Source of the DNA: Mycobacterium spongiae
GTDB taxonomy: Bacteria > Actinomycetota > Actinomycetes > Mycobacteriales > Mycobacteriaceae
NCBI RefSeq assembly: GCF_018278905.1
Contig: NZ_CP046600.1
Coordinates: 2,542,001 to 2,606,000, forward strand
Length of the DNA stretch: 64,000 nucleotides
Direction of reading: 5' to 3'
A model generated the notes under the pieces. The model did no database searches. It saw only the letters and a program-made list of their open reading frames with translations, and had not been told where the DNA came from. The number at the start of each line of letters is the position of its first letter. Positions within the stretch are counted from its first letter, which is position 1. This document shows positions 9,695-18,063 of the stretch, in pieces. Made by a program: the position numbers and the translations under genes.

Positions 9695-10702
9695 TTAAGC
9701 AGTCGTGATCAGGCGAGCATCTTGCTGGGCGAGAAAGGGGTCAATGAGGTCGACCACGACCCAGTGCCTTGACGGGTCCACGCCGGTTATCACACCGAGG
9801 TTGTAGATGGCCCCTTCGTGGTCGACTGTGACCGGAGAGCCGAGTACCCACGCTTCGATGGGCTTGTTGGTGTCGTCCGCAGCCACGACGACTCGGGCAA
9901 TACCATCGGGTAGGTTCTTCAATTCTGGTGTGGAGGATGGGTCGAGCACCCGTCCAGTCACGATGTCTCCGTCTACGTTGCTCCACTTTGCGGGCGCATT
10001 GCGCTGTTCCTCTGGCTGCACCGCTCGAACAGTCGCTTCTGTCGGCGTGTGGTTGTTGATCTTGAGGTCCACGGGAAGCGCCCAATCTGGTTGACCGGAG
10101 CTGAACACCGCGAGCGGGGAGCTGGGGATCGTCCAGGGCTCGTTGGTAACGGTTGGTTGCTGATCGCCGGGAGCGATGTAAGTAATCTCGCCGATTTTGA
10201 TTCGACTAGGTGGTTGTCCAGCGGTCTCCACTTTCATCACGGCGACCGGCGCATGCGTAGCACCTTGTGCACATCGCGCGGAGGTTATGAAGCCGGGCAC
10301 CCGCTCACCCGCGTGGTTAGCATCGGGGTAGTCGATGTAAAAGCCGGCTTTGCACACCATCGTCGCCGCTCCATCGCCAACCATAATGGGAGAGCCTGGT
10401 TGTAGTCGAGTCACCGGACCCGACGTCAATATGGGTAAATTGATCGACGGTGGGGGTGGGGCGAATGAGGCTGTGCTCCCAGCGCTGGATGATGTTCCGC
10501 TCAAGACGTTGTCGTTCGTCGTTGACGAGCACCCGACGGAGGCAAATAGCACCAGGGCGGTGAGGACCATTTGCGGCGCTGCAAGCGCGCTTCCGTTTCG
10601 TCGAACAATCGGCAGCAACTGCGTAAGGCTGCTCACCGGGTTGGCGTTGGACTTGGCGTGGGTGTCGGAGTCCGCCTTGGACTCGTTGTCCCATTGGGCC
10701 AT
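9695..10702 (-). CDS. Putative lipoprotein of unknown function, third gene of an EspC-like locus
   Basis: 335 residues from ATG 10702 (in-frame ATG also at 10735). A polar N-terminus of about 40 residues is followed by a hydrophobic segment ending in a lipobox-like FASVGCSS (Cys near residue 58), so the protein is probably exported and either lipidated or anchored. The long cytoplasmic-looking N-terminus is unusual for a lipoprotein; a start at the internal ATG just before the hydrophobic segment is an alternative. After a Ser/Thr/Pro-rich linker there is a globular domain of about 260 residues with several Cys, which I do not recognise. It overlaps the end of the upstream gene by 70 bp, implying co-expression with the EspC-like pair. 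Confidence 0.7.
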   Translation of the reverse strand: MAQWDNESKADSDTHAKSNANPVSSLTQLLPIVRRNGSALAAPQMVLTALVLFASVGCSSTTNDNVLSGTSSSAGSTASFAPPPPSINLPILTSGPVTRLQPGSPIMVGDGAATMVCKAGFYIDYPDANHAGERVPGFITSARCAQGATHAPVAVMKVETAGQPPSRIKIGEITYIAPGDQQPTVTNEPWTIPSSPLAVFSSGQPDWALPVDLKINNHTPTEATVRAVQPEEQRNAPAKWSNVDGDIVTGRVLDPSSTPELKNLPDGIARVVVAADDTNKPIEAWVLGSPVTVDHEGAIYNLGVITGVDPSRHWVVVDLIDPFLAQQDARLITTA

Positions 10703-11547
10703 CGTATTTCGTTGTCGACGATTTTCCCGCCGCACTCCATCACCTCCCGAATGAGGTCTCTCTGGTCAGCCAGGAGTTTGTCCTTCTTCGCCTGTAAACC
10801 CTGCCCCCGTCGAATGTAGTCTGCAGATTCTCTGCGTTCCTCAGGGTCGTTCATATTGAAATCATGTTTTTCGCGATTGTAAGCACTAATTTCATCGGTA
10901 AGCTCCGCATCCCTTCTATTCCATTCGTCTACCCTATGCATGAGTTCCGAAATATCTTCCGGCTCGCATTTGGGAGGCGGCGGCGGAGCGGTCGTGGTTG
11001 TCGTAGTTGTCGGACTGTCCGCTGGAAAGATGTTGCCGATGCCGGTCATAGCCGAGCCAACTCTGCTGGCGACTTGCTGATCCAACCCGACCAACTGCAA
11101 CGCTCGCTGGCGGATGTCGCCAGCGAATGCTTGAGCCTGAGCTTGCCGGGCTGCTCGTGCTGCGGACGACCTAGCCGTTGAGCGGTCAGTCACTGCAAGG
11201 TCTTCGCTGACATGGAATCTCGCGTCGCGGGCGTCGTCGACCGAGTAGCGAAACCGCGATCTGGCGGCATACAGATCGGATGCGCCCGCTCTGGCCGTGG
11301 TAGCCGCACCGTGCAACTGGTCGACTAGCCCACTGACCTCAGCATTGTCGGCGTAGGTGCGGGTACGCAGCCCTTCGGCTCCATTGCCCTTCCAGTCGAC
11401 CGACAGGCTGTCGCGCCACATCTGGTTGAAGACCTCATACCAACGATTGCCGGTGGCCGTCCAATAGTCGGCTGCTTCAGTGAGATGTTCGGTAGGCCAG
11501 GCCAACAACTCCGACAAGCTAGGAAACGACCCGGTCGTGGCCGCCAT
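10633..11547 (-). CDS. WXG100-like long protein, probable type VII secretion substrate, unknown C-terminal domain
   Basis: 304 residues from ATG 11547, which lies 2 bp after the stop of the EspC-like gene; an open frame upstream to 11793 overlaps that gene and is not credible. Residues 1-150 are Ala-rich helices with a W-x-G-like turn (SVDWKGNGAEG), as in helical hairpins of ESX substrates. A Thr/Pro linker (TTTTTTTAPPPPP) then leads to a charged domain of about 90 residues with two Cys (CEPEDISELM to VMECGGKIV) and a Pro/Thr tail. The layout, helical secretion domain plus linker plus small C-terminal domain, is that of ESX-secreted effectors or toxins, but no catalytic motif is visible and the domain is not one I can name. 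Confidence 0.75.
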   Translation of the reverse strand: MAATTGSFPSLSELLAWPTEHLTEAADYWTATGNRWYEVFNQMWRDSLSVDWKGNGAEGLRTRTYADNAEVSGLVDQLHGAATTARAGASDLYAARSRFRYSVDDARDARFHVSEDLAVTDRSTARSSAARAARQAQAQAFAGDIRQRALQLVGLDQQVASRVGSAMTGIGNIFPADSPTTTTTTTAPPPPPKCEPEDISELMHRVDEWNRRDAELTDEISAYNREKHDFNMNDPEERRESADYIRRGQGLQAKKDKLLADQRDLIREVMECGGKIVDNEIRWPNGTTSPRRTPTPTPSPTPTR

Positions 11548-11549
11548 CC

Positions 11550-11843
11550 CTACCGCCGTGTTCCCAGGTCGGTTACCGCAGCCAGCTCCGCTGCGGAGCG
11601 GGCTTCGTTGGCGAGATAGTGGTCGTCGGCTGCGACAACCTTGGTGGCACTTGCGCGCACCCGCACGCTGAGTGAATCCATGGCGAACGTAATGGCGGCA
11701 TGTCCAGCCTTCACCGCCGCTGCAGAAGCCTGGGAGGTCAACCCGAGAGGATTTGGCGCGGTGACTCCTAGCTGAGTAGCCAGCGCGTGCCATCGAATGG
11801 CCATTGCCCGCATGTCCTCTGCGCCCACCCGCAGCCTGTCCAT
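11550..11843 (-). CDS. EspC-like / DUF2580 type VII secretion-associated protein
   Basis: 97 residues, nearly all helical and Ala-rich, starting MDRLRVGAEDMRAMA with the pattern of the EspC (Rv3615c-type, DUF2580) family: two amphipathic helices and a small polar tail, no signal peptide. Family members are secreted through ESX systems, usually with a partner encoded next door. Here the partner would be the 304-residue product beginning 2 bp downstream, the same arrangement as other mycobacterial EspC-like pairs. No ESX core genes are in the window, so secretion would rely on a system elsewhere. Confidence 0.75.
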   Translation of the reverse strand: MDRLRVGAEDMRAMAIRWHALATQLGVTAPNPLGLTSQASAAAVKAGHAAITFAMDSLSVRVRASATKVVAADDHYLANEARSAAELAAVTDLGTRR

Positions 11844-11889
11844 GAGCGCTAGTTTAGGTCGTACCCGAACTTTGCGCTTACGGCCTTCT

Positions 11890-12045
11890 GTGGTCGGGAC
11901 GGTGATCGGCGTTTTGGTGTTGAGCGTTGGCGAGGCACGTGCCGCCGGCCCGTTTCGCGGCGGCCGGGCCCGGCCAAGAGTGGGACAGGGTTCCGTAACC
12001 GGCTTCCGTCGGCGAGTTACCCCGACGGGTGCCCACGGCGTCTGA
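11890..12045 (+). pseudogene. Decayed copy of the 5' end of a secreted lectin gene
   Basis: A + strand frame reads VVGTVIGVLVLSVGEARAAGP, resembling the signal-peptide region of the downstream lectin (VGAVLGVAVLGAGEAGADGP) at DNA and protein level over about 65 bp (roughly 11890-11955). After that the reading is unrelated and there is no plausible start with a ribosome site. I read it as a relic of a duplicated or recombined lectin 5' end rather than a working gene. Confidence 0.4.
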
Positions 12046-12136
12046 TCGCTCGGACTTGCGGACGAAACCGACTGTGACGGTGATGTTTTCGATGAGATGT
12101 GACCGACGCATCACCATTGGATAGGGTGGAACCGAC

Positions 12137-12610
12137 ATGCATGGATTGCGGTTGATGGGCGGCGCACGGTGGTCTCTGGCCCTGGTTGGCGCAGTGTTGG
12201 GTGTCGCGGTGCTCGGTGCTGGCGAGGCAGGTGCAGACGGCCCGGTTCAGTTGCGAAGCCGGCTTGGTGATTTTTGCCTGGACGGCCCGAGTGACAGCTG
12301 GCTTGTTTCAGTGGTGATCAACCCCTGCAACGGGACGGATTTCCAGCGCTGGATTCCCACTCCTGCCCACCAGCTCGAGAGCGTAGCTTTCCCAGGGCAT
12401 TGCATAAATTGGGCCGCCAAATTCACGGGATTCCTGCAGCCCTGTGTCGACTGGTTTAGCCAGCATCTCACTATCCACCCCGACGGGCAGGTCACGAACG
12501 ATACTGGGGGCTGCCTGACCGTCCTCGGTGGCCCCGCCCCGGGGACCTTGGTGGATGTCCTTGTTTGCGTAGGCGATTCACCCGGCCAACGCTGGGATCC
12601 CGTTCCGTGA
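12137..12610 (+). CDS. Secreted ricin-B-like lectin, Rv1419 (sMTL-13)-like
   Basis: 157 residues, the same length as M. tuberculosis Rv1419. A signal peptide (about residues 1-33, cleavage after GEAGA) is followed by a beta-trefoil-type domain with the spaced motifs GDFCLDGPS, VINPCNGTDFQRW and GGCLTVLGGP and paired Cys residues; Q-x-W occurs as FQRW and GQRW. Ricin-B domains bind sugars; the M. tuberculosis relative is a secreted 13-kDa lectin. As I recall the M. tuberculosis gene is at a different locus, so this is a relocated orthologue or a paralogue. It is transcribed alone, divergently from the EspC-like locus. Confidence 0.85.
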   Translation: MHGLRLMGGARWSLALVGAVLGVAVLGAGEAGADGPVQLRSRLGDFCLDGPSDSWLVSVVINPCNGTDFQRWIPTPAHQLESVAFPGHCINWAAKFTGFLQPCVDWFSQHLTIHPDGQVTNDTGGCLTVLGGPAPGTLVDVLVCVGDSPGQRWDPVP

Positions 12611-12660
12611 CCCGCATGCTGGGGTACGTTTCTGCCCCCGTTCTCGCATGAACATTGGAC

Positions 12661-13995
12661 TCAAACGAACGGGGTTGCCGGCGAGGGGGGCGACAAGTCT
12701 TGCGAGCCCGCGGTGCACCGCATCCGGCCAGCGCGGCGCAGGAGCAGGCTGCACCCCGCCGCGAACGTCAGCACGGCGGCGTTGGCAAGCAGGGGGACCG
12801 GGTATGCGCCAGTCATGTCTTTGAGGTAGCCGGTGGCGTAGGGACCGGCGAAGCTTGCGAGGCTGGCCGTGGCATTCACACCGGCGATAGCGACCGCCAC
12901 CCGCGGACCGGCCAGCTCGGCGGTGCATCGACTCCAGAAGGCGGGCATCGCCGCCAGGATCCCGGCGACCGCGATCGTGAGCCACCCCAGCGTCACCAGC
13001 GGTGACATCGGGCTCACGGCCGCGCCGAACGTGGCGACCGCCGCGGCCAAGGTCGGCACCGTGATGTGTGTGATGCGGGCGCCCGTGGGGTCCACGCTGC
13101 GCCGGCTCCAGACGAGCATCGCCACCGCAGCTACCCCGTAGGGCACGGCCGACAAGGTGGCAGCGGTCAAGGTAGCGGTGCCGTGGGCCAATGCGGTGAC
13201 CAGCTGGGGCAGAAAGAATTGCAACGCATACAACGCGAAATACAGACCGCCATAGACCACAGCGAATATGACAAGGCGCCGACCGTCGACTCTTGACACC
13301 CCGGCCGGGGCCGGGGTGTCCGCGATGAGCTGGTTCGACAGCTCCACGCGTTCCTCGGCCGAGAGCCAGTCCGCTTGGCGAGGGCTGTCCGGCAGCAGCC
13401 GGCGCAGGAATGGCGCCAACAGCAATGCGGGAAGCGCCTCAATCACGAACATTGCCCGCCAACCGGGTATCCCCGCGATCCCGACATGGCCGACGATCAG
13501 CCCTGACAACGGCAAACCAACAATATTGGAAATGGGTATGGCCAGCAGAAAAGCCGCCACGGCGCGAGCCCGCTGCGCACGCGGAAACCACAGCGTCAAG
13601 TACGCGATAACGCCCGGAAAGAATCCGGCCTCGGCAATGCCGAGGGCGAACCGCGCCAGATACAACGTGTTCGCGCTCGTGACCAGGGCGGTGGCCGCCG
13701 AACACACACCCCAGGCCAGGACTACGGCGGTGAGCGTGCGACCGGCACCAAAGCGCGCTAGCGCCGCGTTGGCGGGAACCTGGAATAGGACGTAACCGAG
13801 GAAGAAGACACCGGCGGCCATTCCGTACGCCGTCGCGCTCAGGCGCAGATCGGCGTTCATCGCCAACGCGGCAACGGAGATATTGGCACGATCAACGAAG
13901 TTGATCAGATACAGCGCAAACAGCAGAGGCAGCAGCCGCCGCGCGGCCTTGCCGAGGGCGGTCTGTTGGGCCGGGCTCGCCGCGATCGTCGCCAC
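12661..13995 (-). CDS. MFS transporter, anion:cation symporter type (Rv1672c-like)
   Basis: 444 residues with twelve predicted membrane helices. It begins with a short polar stretch and the segment LPLLFALYLINFVDRANISVA, typical of the ACS family (organic-acid and hydroxy-aromatic acid importers such as tartrate or phthalate permeases). The central cytoplasmic loop lies around residues 200-235. Length matches M. tuberculosis Rv1672c (443). The substrate cannot be told. It is divergent from the Rv1683-like gene, with 279 bp between. Confidence 0.88.
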   Translation of the reverse strand: MATIAASPAQQTALGKAARRLLPLLFALYLINFVDRANISVAALAMNADLRLSATAYGMAAGVFFLGYVLFQVPANAALARFGAGRTLTAVVLAWGVCSAATALVTSANTLYLARFALGIAEAGFFPGVIAYLTLWFPRAQRARAVAAFLLAIPISNIVGLPLSGLIVGHVGIAGIPGWRAMFVIEALPALLLAPFLRRLLPDSPRQADWLSAEERVELSNQLIADTPAPAGVSRVDGRRLVIFAVVYGGLYFALYALQFFLPQLVTALAHGTATLTAATLSAVPYGVAAVAMLVWSRRSVDPTGARITHITVPTLAAAVATFGAAVSPMSPLVTLGWLTIAVAGILAAMPAFWSRCTAELAGPRVAVAIAGVNATASLASFAGPYATGYLKDMTGAYPVPLLANAAVLTFAAGCSLLLRRAGRMRCTAGSQDLSPPSPATPFV

Positions 13996-14245
13996 CTGCG
14001 CCTCCTGTCGTCACCGGGCCAATCGCGGTGCAGCGAACCACGTGGCGTCGATCCACTGCATCACGAAATATGGGCAGAAGCGGATTGTTGCGGCCCGGCG
14101 TGTCACCGGCGCGACCGCTGCCTCGCATAGGGAGGCCCGCACCTGGCCCACCCCGAGCCCGTCACCGTACGCCGGTAAACACCGTGACCAAAACCGCGCC
14201 GCGCGCAGATGTGCCATGATGACGACGCTGTCAAGGCGCAGTCAG

Positions 14246-14271
14246 GGAGCACCCAGGAGCACCCAGGAGCA
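14246..14271 (+). repeat. Tandem 10-bp repeat carrying ribosome-binding sequences
   Basis: The unit GGAGCACCCA is repeated 2.6 times directly upstream of the GTG at 14275. Each unit starts with a Shine-Dalgarno-like GGAG, the last copy being suitably spaced 5 nt from the start. Copy number could change initiation strength. Confidence 0.75.
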
Positions 14272-14274
14272 GTA

Positions 14275-17259
14275 GTGGATCTCAATTTTTCGATGGTGAC
14301 GCGACCGGTCGAGCGTCTGGTGGCCACGGCCCAGAACGGTTTGGAAGTTCTGCGATTAGGGGGCCTGGAAACGGGCAGCGTCCCCTCGCCGTCGCAGATC
14401 GTGGAGAGCGTACCGATGTACAAACTTCGACGGTACTTTCCACCGGACAACCGCCCGGGACAGCCGCCGGTCGGCCCGCCGGTGATCATGGTGCATCCGA
14501 TGATGATGTCGGCCGACATGTGGGACGTCACCCGCGAGGACGGCGCGGTGGGCATCCTGCACGCTCATGGCCTAGATCCCTGGGTCATCGATTTCGGCTC
14601 TCCCGACGAGGTCGAGGGCGGTATGCGCCGCAACCTGGCCGACCACATCGTCGCACTCAGTCAGGCCATCGACACGGTCAAGGACGCCACCGGTCACGAC
14701 GTGCACATTGTCGGGTATTCGCAGGGTGGCATGTTCTGCTACCAGGCCGCGGCATACCGGCGGTCCAAGGACATTGCCAGTGTTATGGCGTTCGGCTCCC
14801 CGGTGGACACGTTGGCCGCATTGCCCATGGGCATCCCGGCGAACATGGGCGCCGCAGTCGCCGATTTCATGGCCGATCACGTTTTCAACCGATTGGACAT
14901 CCCAAGCTGGATGGCCCGCATGGGTTTTCAGATGATGGACCCGCTCAAGACCGCCAAGGCCCGCCTCGACTTCGTGCGACAGCTGCATGACCGTGAGGCC
15001 CTGCTGCCGCGGGAACAACAGCGCAGATTCCTTGAGTCTGAAGGATGGATCGCATGGTCGGGTCCAGCGATCTCCGAATTGCTCAAGCAGTTCATTGCCC
15101 ATAACCGAATGATGACCGGTGGCTTCGCCATCAGCGGCCAGATGGTGACGTTGACCGATATCACTTGCCCGATACTGGCGTTCGTCGGTGAAGTGGACGA
15201 CATCGGCCAGCCGGCGTCGGTGCGCGGTATTCGACGGGCCGCGCCCAACGCCGAGGTGTACGAATGTCTTATCCGGACAGGCCATTTCGGTCTCGTCGTG
15301 GGGTCAAGGGCGGCGCAGCAGAGCTGGCCGACTGTCGCAGACTGGGTGCGCTGGGTGTCCAGCGGCGGCGACAAGCCGGAAAGCATCGACCTGATGGCCG
15401 ATCAGCCGGCTGAACACACCGATAGTGGTGTGGCTTTTAGCTCTCGTCTGGCGCATGGCATAGGGGAGGTGTCTGAGGCGGCACTGGCGGTGGCTCGGGG
15501 CGCGGCCGACGCGGTCGTCACCGCCAACCGATCGGTGCGCACTTTGGCCGTGGAGACGGTCCGGACCCTGCCGCGCCTGGCTCGGTTGGGACAGCTCAAC
15601 GACCACACGCGCATCTCGCTGGGCAGTGTCATCGACGAACAGGCGCGCGACGCCCCGCGCGGCGAATTCCTGCTCTTCGACGGTCGCGTGCACACCTACG
15701 AGGCGGTGAACCGGCGTATCAACAATGTCGTCTGCGGCCTGATCGAAGTCGGGGTCCGGCAGGGCGACCGCGTCGGTGTGCTGATGGAGACGCGCCCGAG
15801 TGCGCTTGTCGCCATCGCCGCCTTGTCTCGGCTGGGTGCGGTCGCTGTGGTGATGCGGCCCGACGTGGATCTGGCCGCCGCAGTCCGGCTCGGTCGTGCC
15901 ACCGAGATCATGACCGATCCCACCAACCTCGATGCGGCACGGCAGTTGCCGGGGCAGATTCTGGTGCTGGGTGGCGGTGAGTCCCGCGATCTGGACCTGC
16001 CGGCCGATGCAGATGTCATCGACATGGAAAAGATCGACCCGGACGCCGTTGAATTGCCGGCGTGGTACCGGCCCAACCCGGGATTGGCTCGGGATCTCGC
16101 GTTCATCGCCTTCAATGTCGCCGGCGGCGAGCTGGTCGCTAAGCAGATCACCAACTATCGCTGGGCGGTGTCGGCCTTCGGAACCGCCTCCACGGCGTCG
16201 CTGGACCGCCGCGACACCATGTATTGCTTGACGCCGTTGCACCACGACTCCGCACTGCTGGTGAGTCTGGGCGGCGCGGTCGCAGGAGGAACCCGCATCG
16301 CGCTGTCTCGCGGTCTGCGACCGGACCGATTCGTCGCCGAAGTGCGGCAGTACGGGGTCACGGTGGTCTCGTACACCTGGGCGATGCTCGCTGAGGTCGT
16401 TGACGATCCGGCGTTTGCGCTGCACGGTAACCATCCGGTACGGCTGTTCATCGGCTCGGGTATGCCGACGCGGTTGTGGGAGCGGGTCGTTGACGCGTTC
16501 GCGCCGGCCAACGTGGTCGAGTTCTTTGCCACGACGGATGGACAGGCGGTGCTGGCCAATGTGTCCGGCGCAAAGGTCGGTAGCAAGGGCCGTCCGCTGC
16601 CCGGTGCGGGACGCGTCGAGCTTGGCGCCTACGATGCCGAACACGACCTGATCCTGGAGAACGACCGCGGCTTCGTTCAGGTCGCCGACGTCAATCAGAT
16701 TGGCGTCTTGCTCGCGCAGTCCCGGGGTCCGATCGATCCGACGGCCTCGGTCAAACGCGGCGTCTTCGCTCCCGCCGACACCTGGATATCCACTGAGTAC
16801 CTGTTTTGGCGTGACCAGGACGGGGATTACTGGCTGGCGGGCCGGCGTGGTTCCGAGGTCCGCACCGCTCGGGGAATGGTCTATGCGGATCCGGTCGACG
16901 ACGCGCTGGGCCTGGTTACCGGGGTGGATCTCGCGGTGACCTACGGTGTTTCCGGAAAAGACCGGCAGGTCGCGGTGGCCGCAGTGACCTTACTGCCGGG
17001 AGCCACCATCACAGCGGCAGACTTGACCGAAGCAGTGGCGAGCATGCCAGTCGGGCAGGGCCCCGACATTGTCCACGTGGTACCGAAACTGACGCTGAGT
17101 GCGACCTACCGCCCGACCGTTGGTGGGTTGAGGGCGGCCGGGATTCCGAAGGCGGGCCGGCAGGCGTGGTACTTCGACGCCGGCACTAGCGAATTCCGTC
17201 GGCTGACACCGGCCGCACGCGCCGAACTGAGCGGCAAGCCTCGACGCGCCGATGCTTGA
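14275..17259 (+). CDS. Lipase / acyl-CoA-synthetase-like fusion protein (Rv1683-like)
   Basis: 994 residues from GTG 14275, supported by AGGAG 5 nt upstream; the M. tuberculosis protein is about the same length. Residues about 1-375 form an alpha/beta hydrolase close to polyhydroxyalkanoate synthases, with nucleophile motif GYSQGG. Residues about 445-990 have the adenylate-forming fold, but its key motifs are degenerate: the P-loop reads FNVAGGELVAK instead of a TSGTTGxPK type, the TGD motif is missing from the DTWISTEYLFW stretch, and the C-terminal catalytic Lys region reads LTLSATYRPTVGG. The hydrolase part probably acts on acyl esters (M. tuberculosis Rv1683 is linked to lipid storage), whereas the second half may bind but not activate fatty acids. 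The next gene overlaps by 8 bp. Confidence 0.88.
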   Translation: MDLNFSMVTRPVERLVATAQNGLEVLRLGGLETGSVPSPSQIVESVPMYKLRRYFPPDNRPGQPPVGPPVIMVHPMMMSADMWDVTREDGAVGILHAHGLDPWVIDFGSPDEVEGGMRRNLADHIVALSQAIDTVKDATGHDVHIVGYSQGGMFCYQAAAYRRSKDIASVMAFGSPVDTLAALPMGIPANMGAAVADFMADHVFNRLDIPSWMARMGFQMMDPLKTAKARLDFVRQLHDREALLPREQQRRFLESEGWIAWSGPAISELLKQFIAHNRMMTGGFAISGQMVTLTDITCPILAFVGEVDDIGQPASVRGIRRAAPNAEVYECLIRTGHFGLVVGSRAAQQSWPTVADWVRWVSSGGDKPESIDLMADQPAEHTDSGVAFSSRLAHGIGEVSEAALAVARGAADAVVTANRSVRTLAVETVRTLPRLARLGQLNDHTRISLGSVIDEQARDAPRGEFLLFDGRVHTYEAVNRRINNVVCGLIEVGVRQGDRVGVLMETRPSALVAIAALSRLGAVAVVMRPDVDLAAAVRLGRATEIMTDPTNLDAARQLPGQILVLGGGESRDLDLPADADVIDMEKIDPDAVELPAWYRPNPGLARDLAFIAFNVAGGELVAKQITNYRWAVSAFGTASTASLDRRDTMYCLTPLHHDSALLVSLGGAVAGGTRIALSRGLRPDRFVAEVRQYGVTVVSYTWAMLAEVVDDPAFALHGNHPVRLFIGSGMPTRLWERVVDAFAPANVVEFFATTDGQAVLANVSGAKVGSKGRPLPGAGRVELGAYDAEHDLILENDRGFVQVADVNQIGVLLAQSRGPIDPTASVKRGVFAPADTWISTEYLFWRDQDGDYWLAGRRGSEVRTARGMVYADPVDDALGLVTGVDLAVTYGVSGKDRQVAVAAVTLLPGATITAADLTEAVASMPVGQGPDIVHVVPKLTLSATYRPTVGGLRAAGIPKAGRQAWYFDAGTSEFRRLTPAARAELSGKPRRADA

Positions 17260-17476
17260 CGAATTCCTGGCCAGCATTCTGGTGTGCCCGGCCGATCGGG
17301 GTCCGCTGGTGCTAGCAGTGGAGGGCCGGACCCAACAGCTTTACAACCCGCGACTGCGGCGTGCCTACCGAGTCGAAGACGGAATTCCGGTCCTGCTGGT
17401 CGACGAGGCCCGTGACGTCGACGAGGACGAGCACGCCCGGCTCATGGCACAAGGACGTCCGGCAGATCCCCGGTGA
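17252..17476 (+). CDS. Small Trm112-like protein (Rv1684-like)
   Basis: 74 residues: MLDEFLASILVCPADRGPL at the start, then YNPRLRRAYRVEDGIPVLLVDEA, the pattern of the Trm112/UPF0434 family. Family members are small zinc-ribbon partners of methyltransferases; here only one Cys remains (VCPAD), so metal binding is doubtful. It overlaps the end of the lipase gene by 8 bp and so is translationally linked to it, and its end overlaps the convergent TetR gene by 35 bp. Confidence 0.85.
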   Translation: MLDEFLASILVCPADRGPLVLAVEGRTQQLYNPRLRRAYRVEDGIPVLLVDEARDVDEDEHARLMAQGRPADPR

Positions 17477-18062
17477 GGTAGCGCTGCAGGGTGGGTGCGA
17501 TGGTCACTGCGATGTGCTCGGCCGGGAGCGAGGCGAACGGCTCGACCTTGACGATGTAGCGCGCCATGACGACGCCCATGAGCTGTGACTCAACGAACTG
17601 GGCTCGGATCGTGCCGGTCCCCGGCGGGGTGTCCACACGGGCACCAACTTCCGGGGTGATCACCTCCTCGAGGAAGGACCGTGCCAGACTCACCTCGGAA
17701 CCCGCGATCAATGACCGCACCGTTGCAATGAGACCGGCGCCCAGTTCCGAATCCCATAGTGGCAGCAGAATGGTCGGCAGCAGTCGCCCCAATTGATCGA
17801 CAGGGGTTTCCCTCATGGGCACCAGCACGTCCATCGGATCGATAGGAATGTGGATTGCAGCGGTGAACAGCTGGTGCTTGGTACCGAAATAGTGATGCAC
17901 CAACGCGGCATCCACTCCGGCGGCCGAGGCCACCGCGCGTATCGAGGTCCGATCGAATCCGTTGTTCGCAAATAACTCTCGTGCGCTCAACAGGATTTTT
18001 TCCTTGGTTTCGGAACTGCCCGCGGGCCGCCCGGGCCGTCTGCGTCCGTTGGGGTTCGCCAC
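17442..18062 (-). CDS. TetR-family repressor (Rv1685c-like)
   Basis: 206 residues from GTG 18062 (VANPNGRRRPGRPAG); upstream in-frame ATG 18113 would intrude into the ABC permease. The N-terminal helix-turn-helix reads ARELFANNGFDRTSIRAVA followed by GVDAALVHHYFGTKHQL, classic for TetR. The C-terminal ligand domain resembles the AcrR/DUF1956-type fold. It is the last gene of a three-gene run with an ABC permease and ATPase, so it is likely the local, drug- or lipid-responsive repressor of the exporter. The paired palindrome at the ATPase start is a candidate operator. Confidence 0.92.
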   Translation of the reverse strand: MANPNGRRRPGRPAGSSETKEKILLSARELFANNGFDRTSIRAVASAAGVDAALVHHYFGTKHQLFTAAIHIPIDPMDVLVPMRETPVDQLGRLLPTILLPLWDSELGAGLIATVRSLIAGSEVSLARSFLEEVITPEVGARVDTPPGTGTIRAQFVESQLMGVVMARYIVKVEPFASLPAEHIAVTIAPTLQRYLTGDLPDVLVP

Positions 18063-18063
18063 G

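Noticed and set aside
10633..11793. Longer start for the WXG100-like gene
   Set aside because: The added region overlaps the EspC-like gene completely and reads as Arg/Ser/Gly-rich shadow; ATG 11547 sits 2 bp after the upstream stop.
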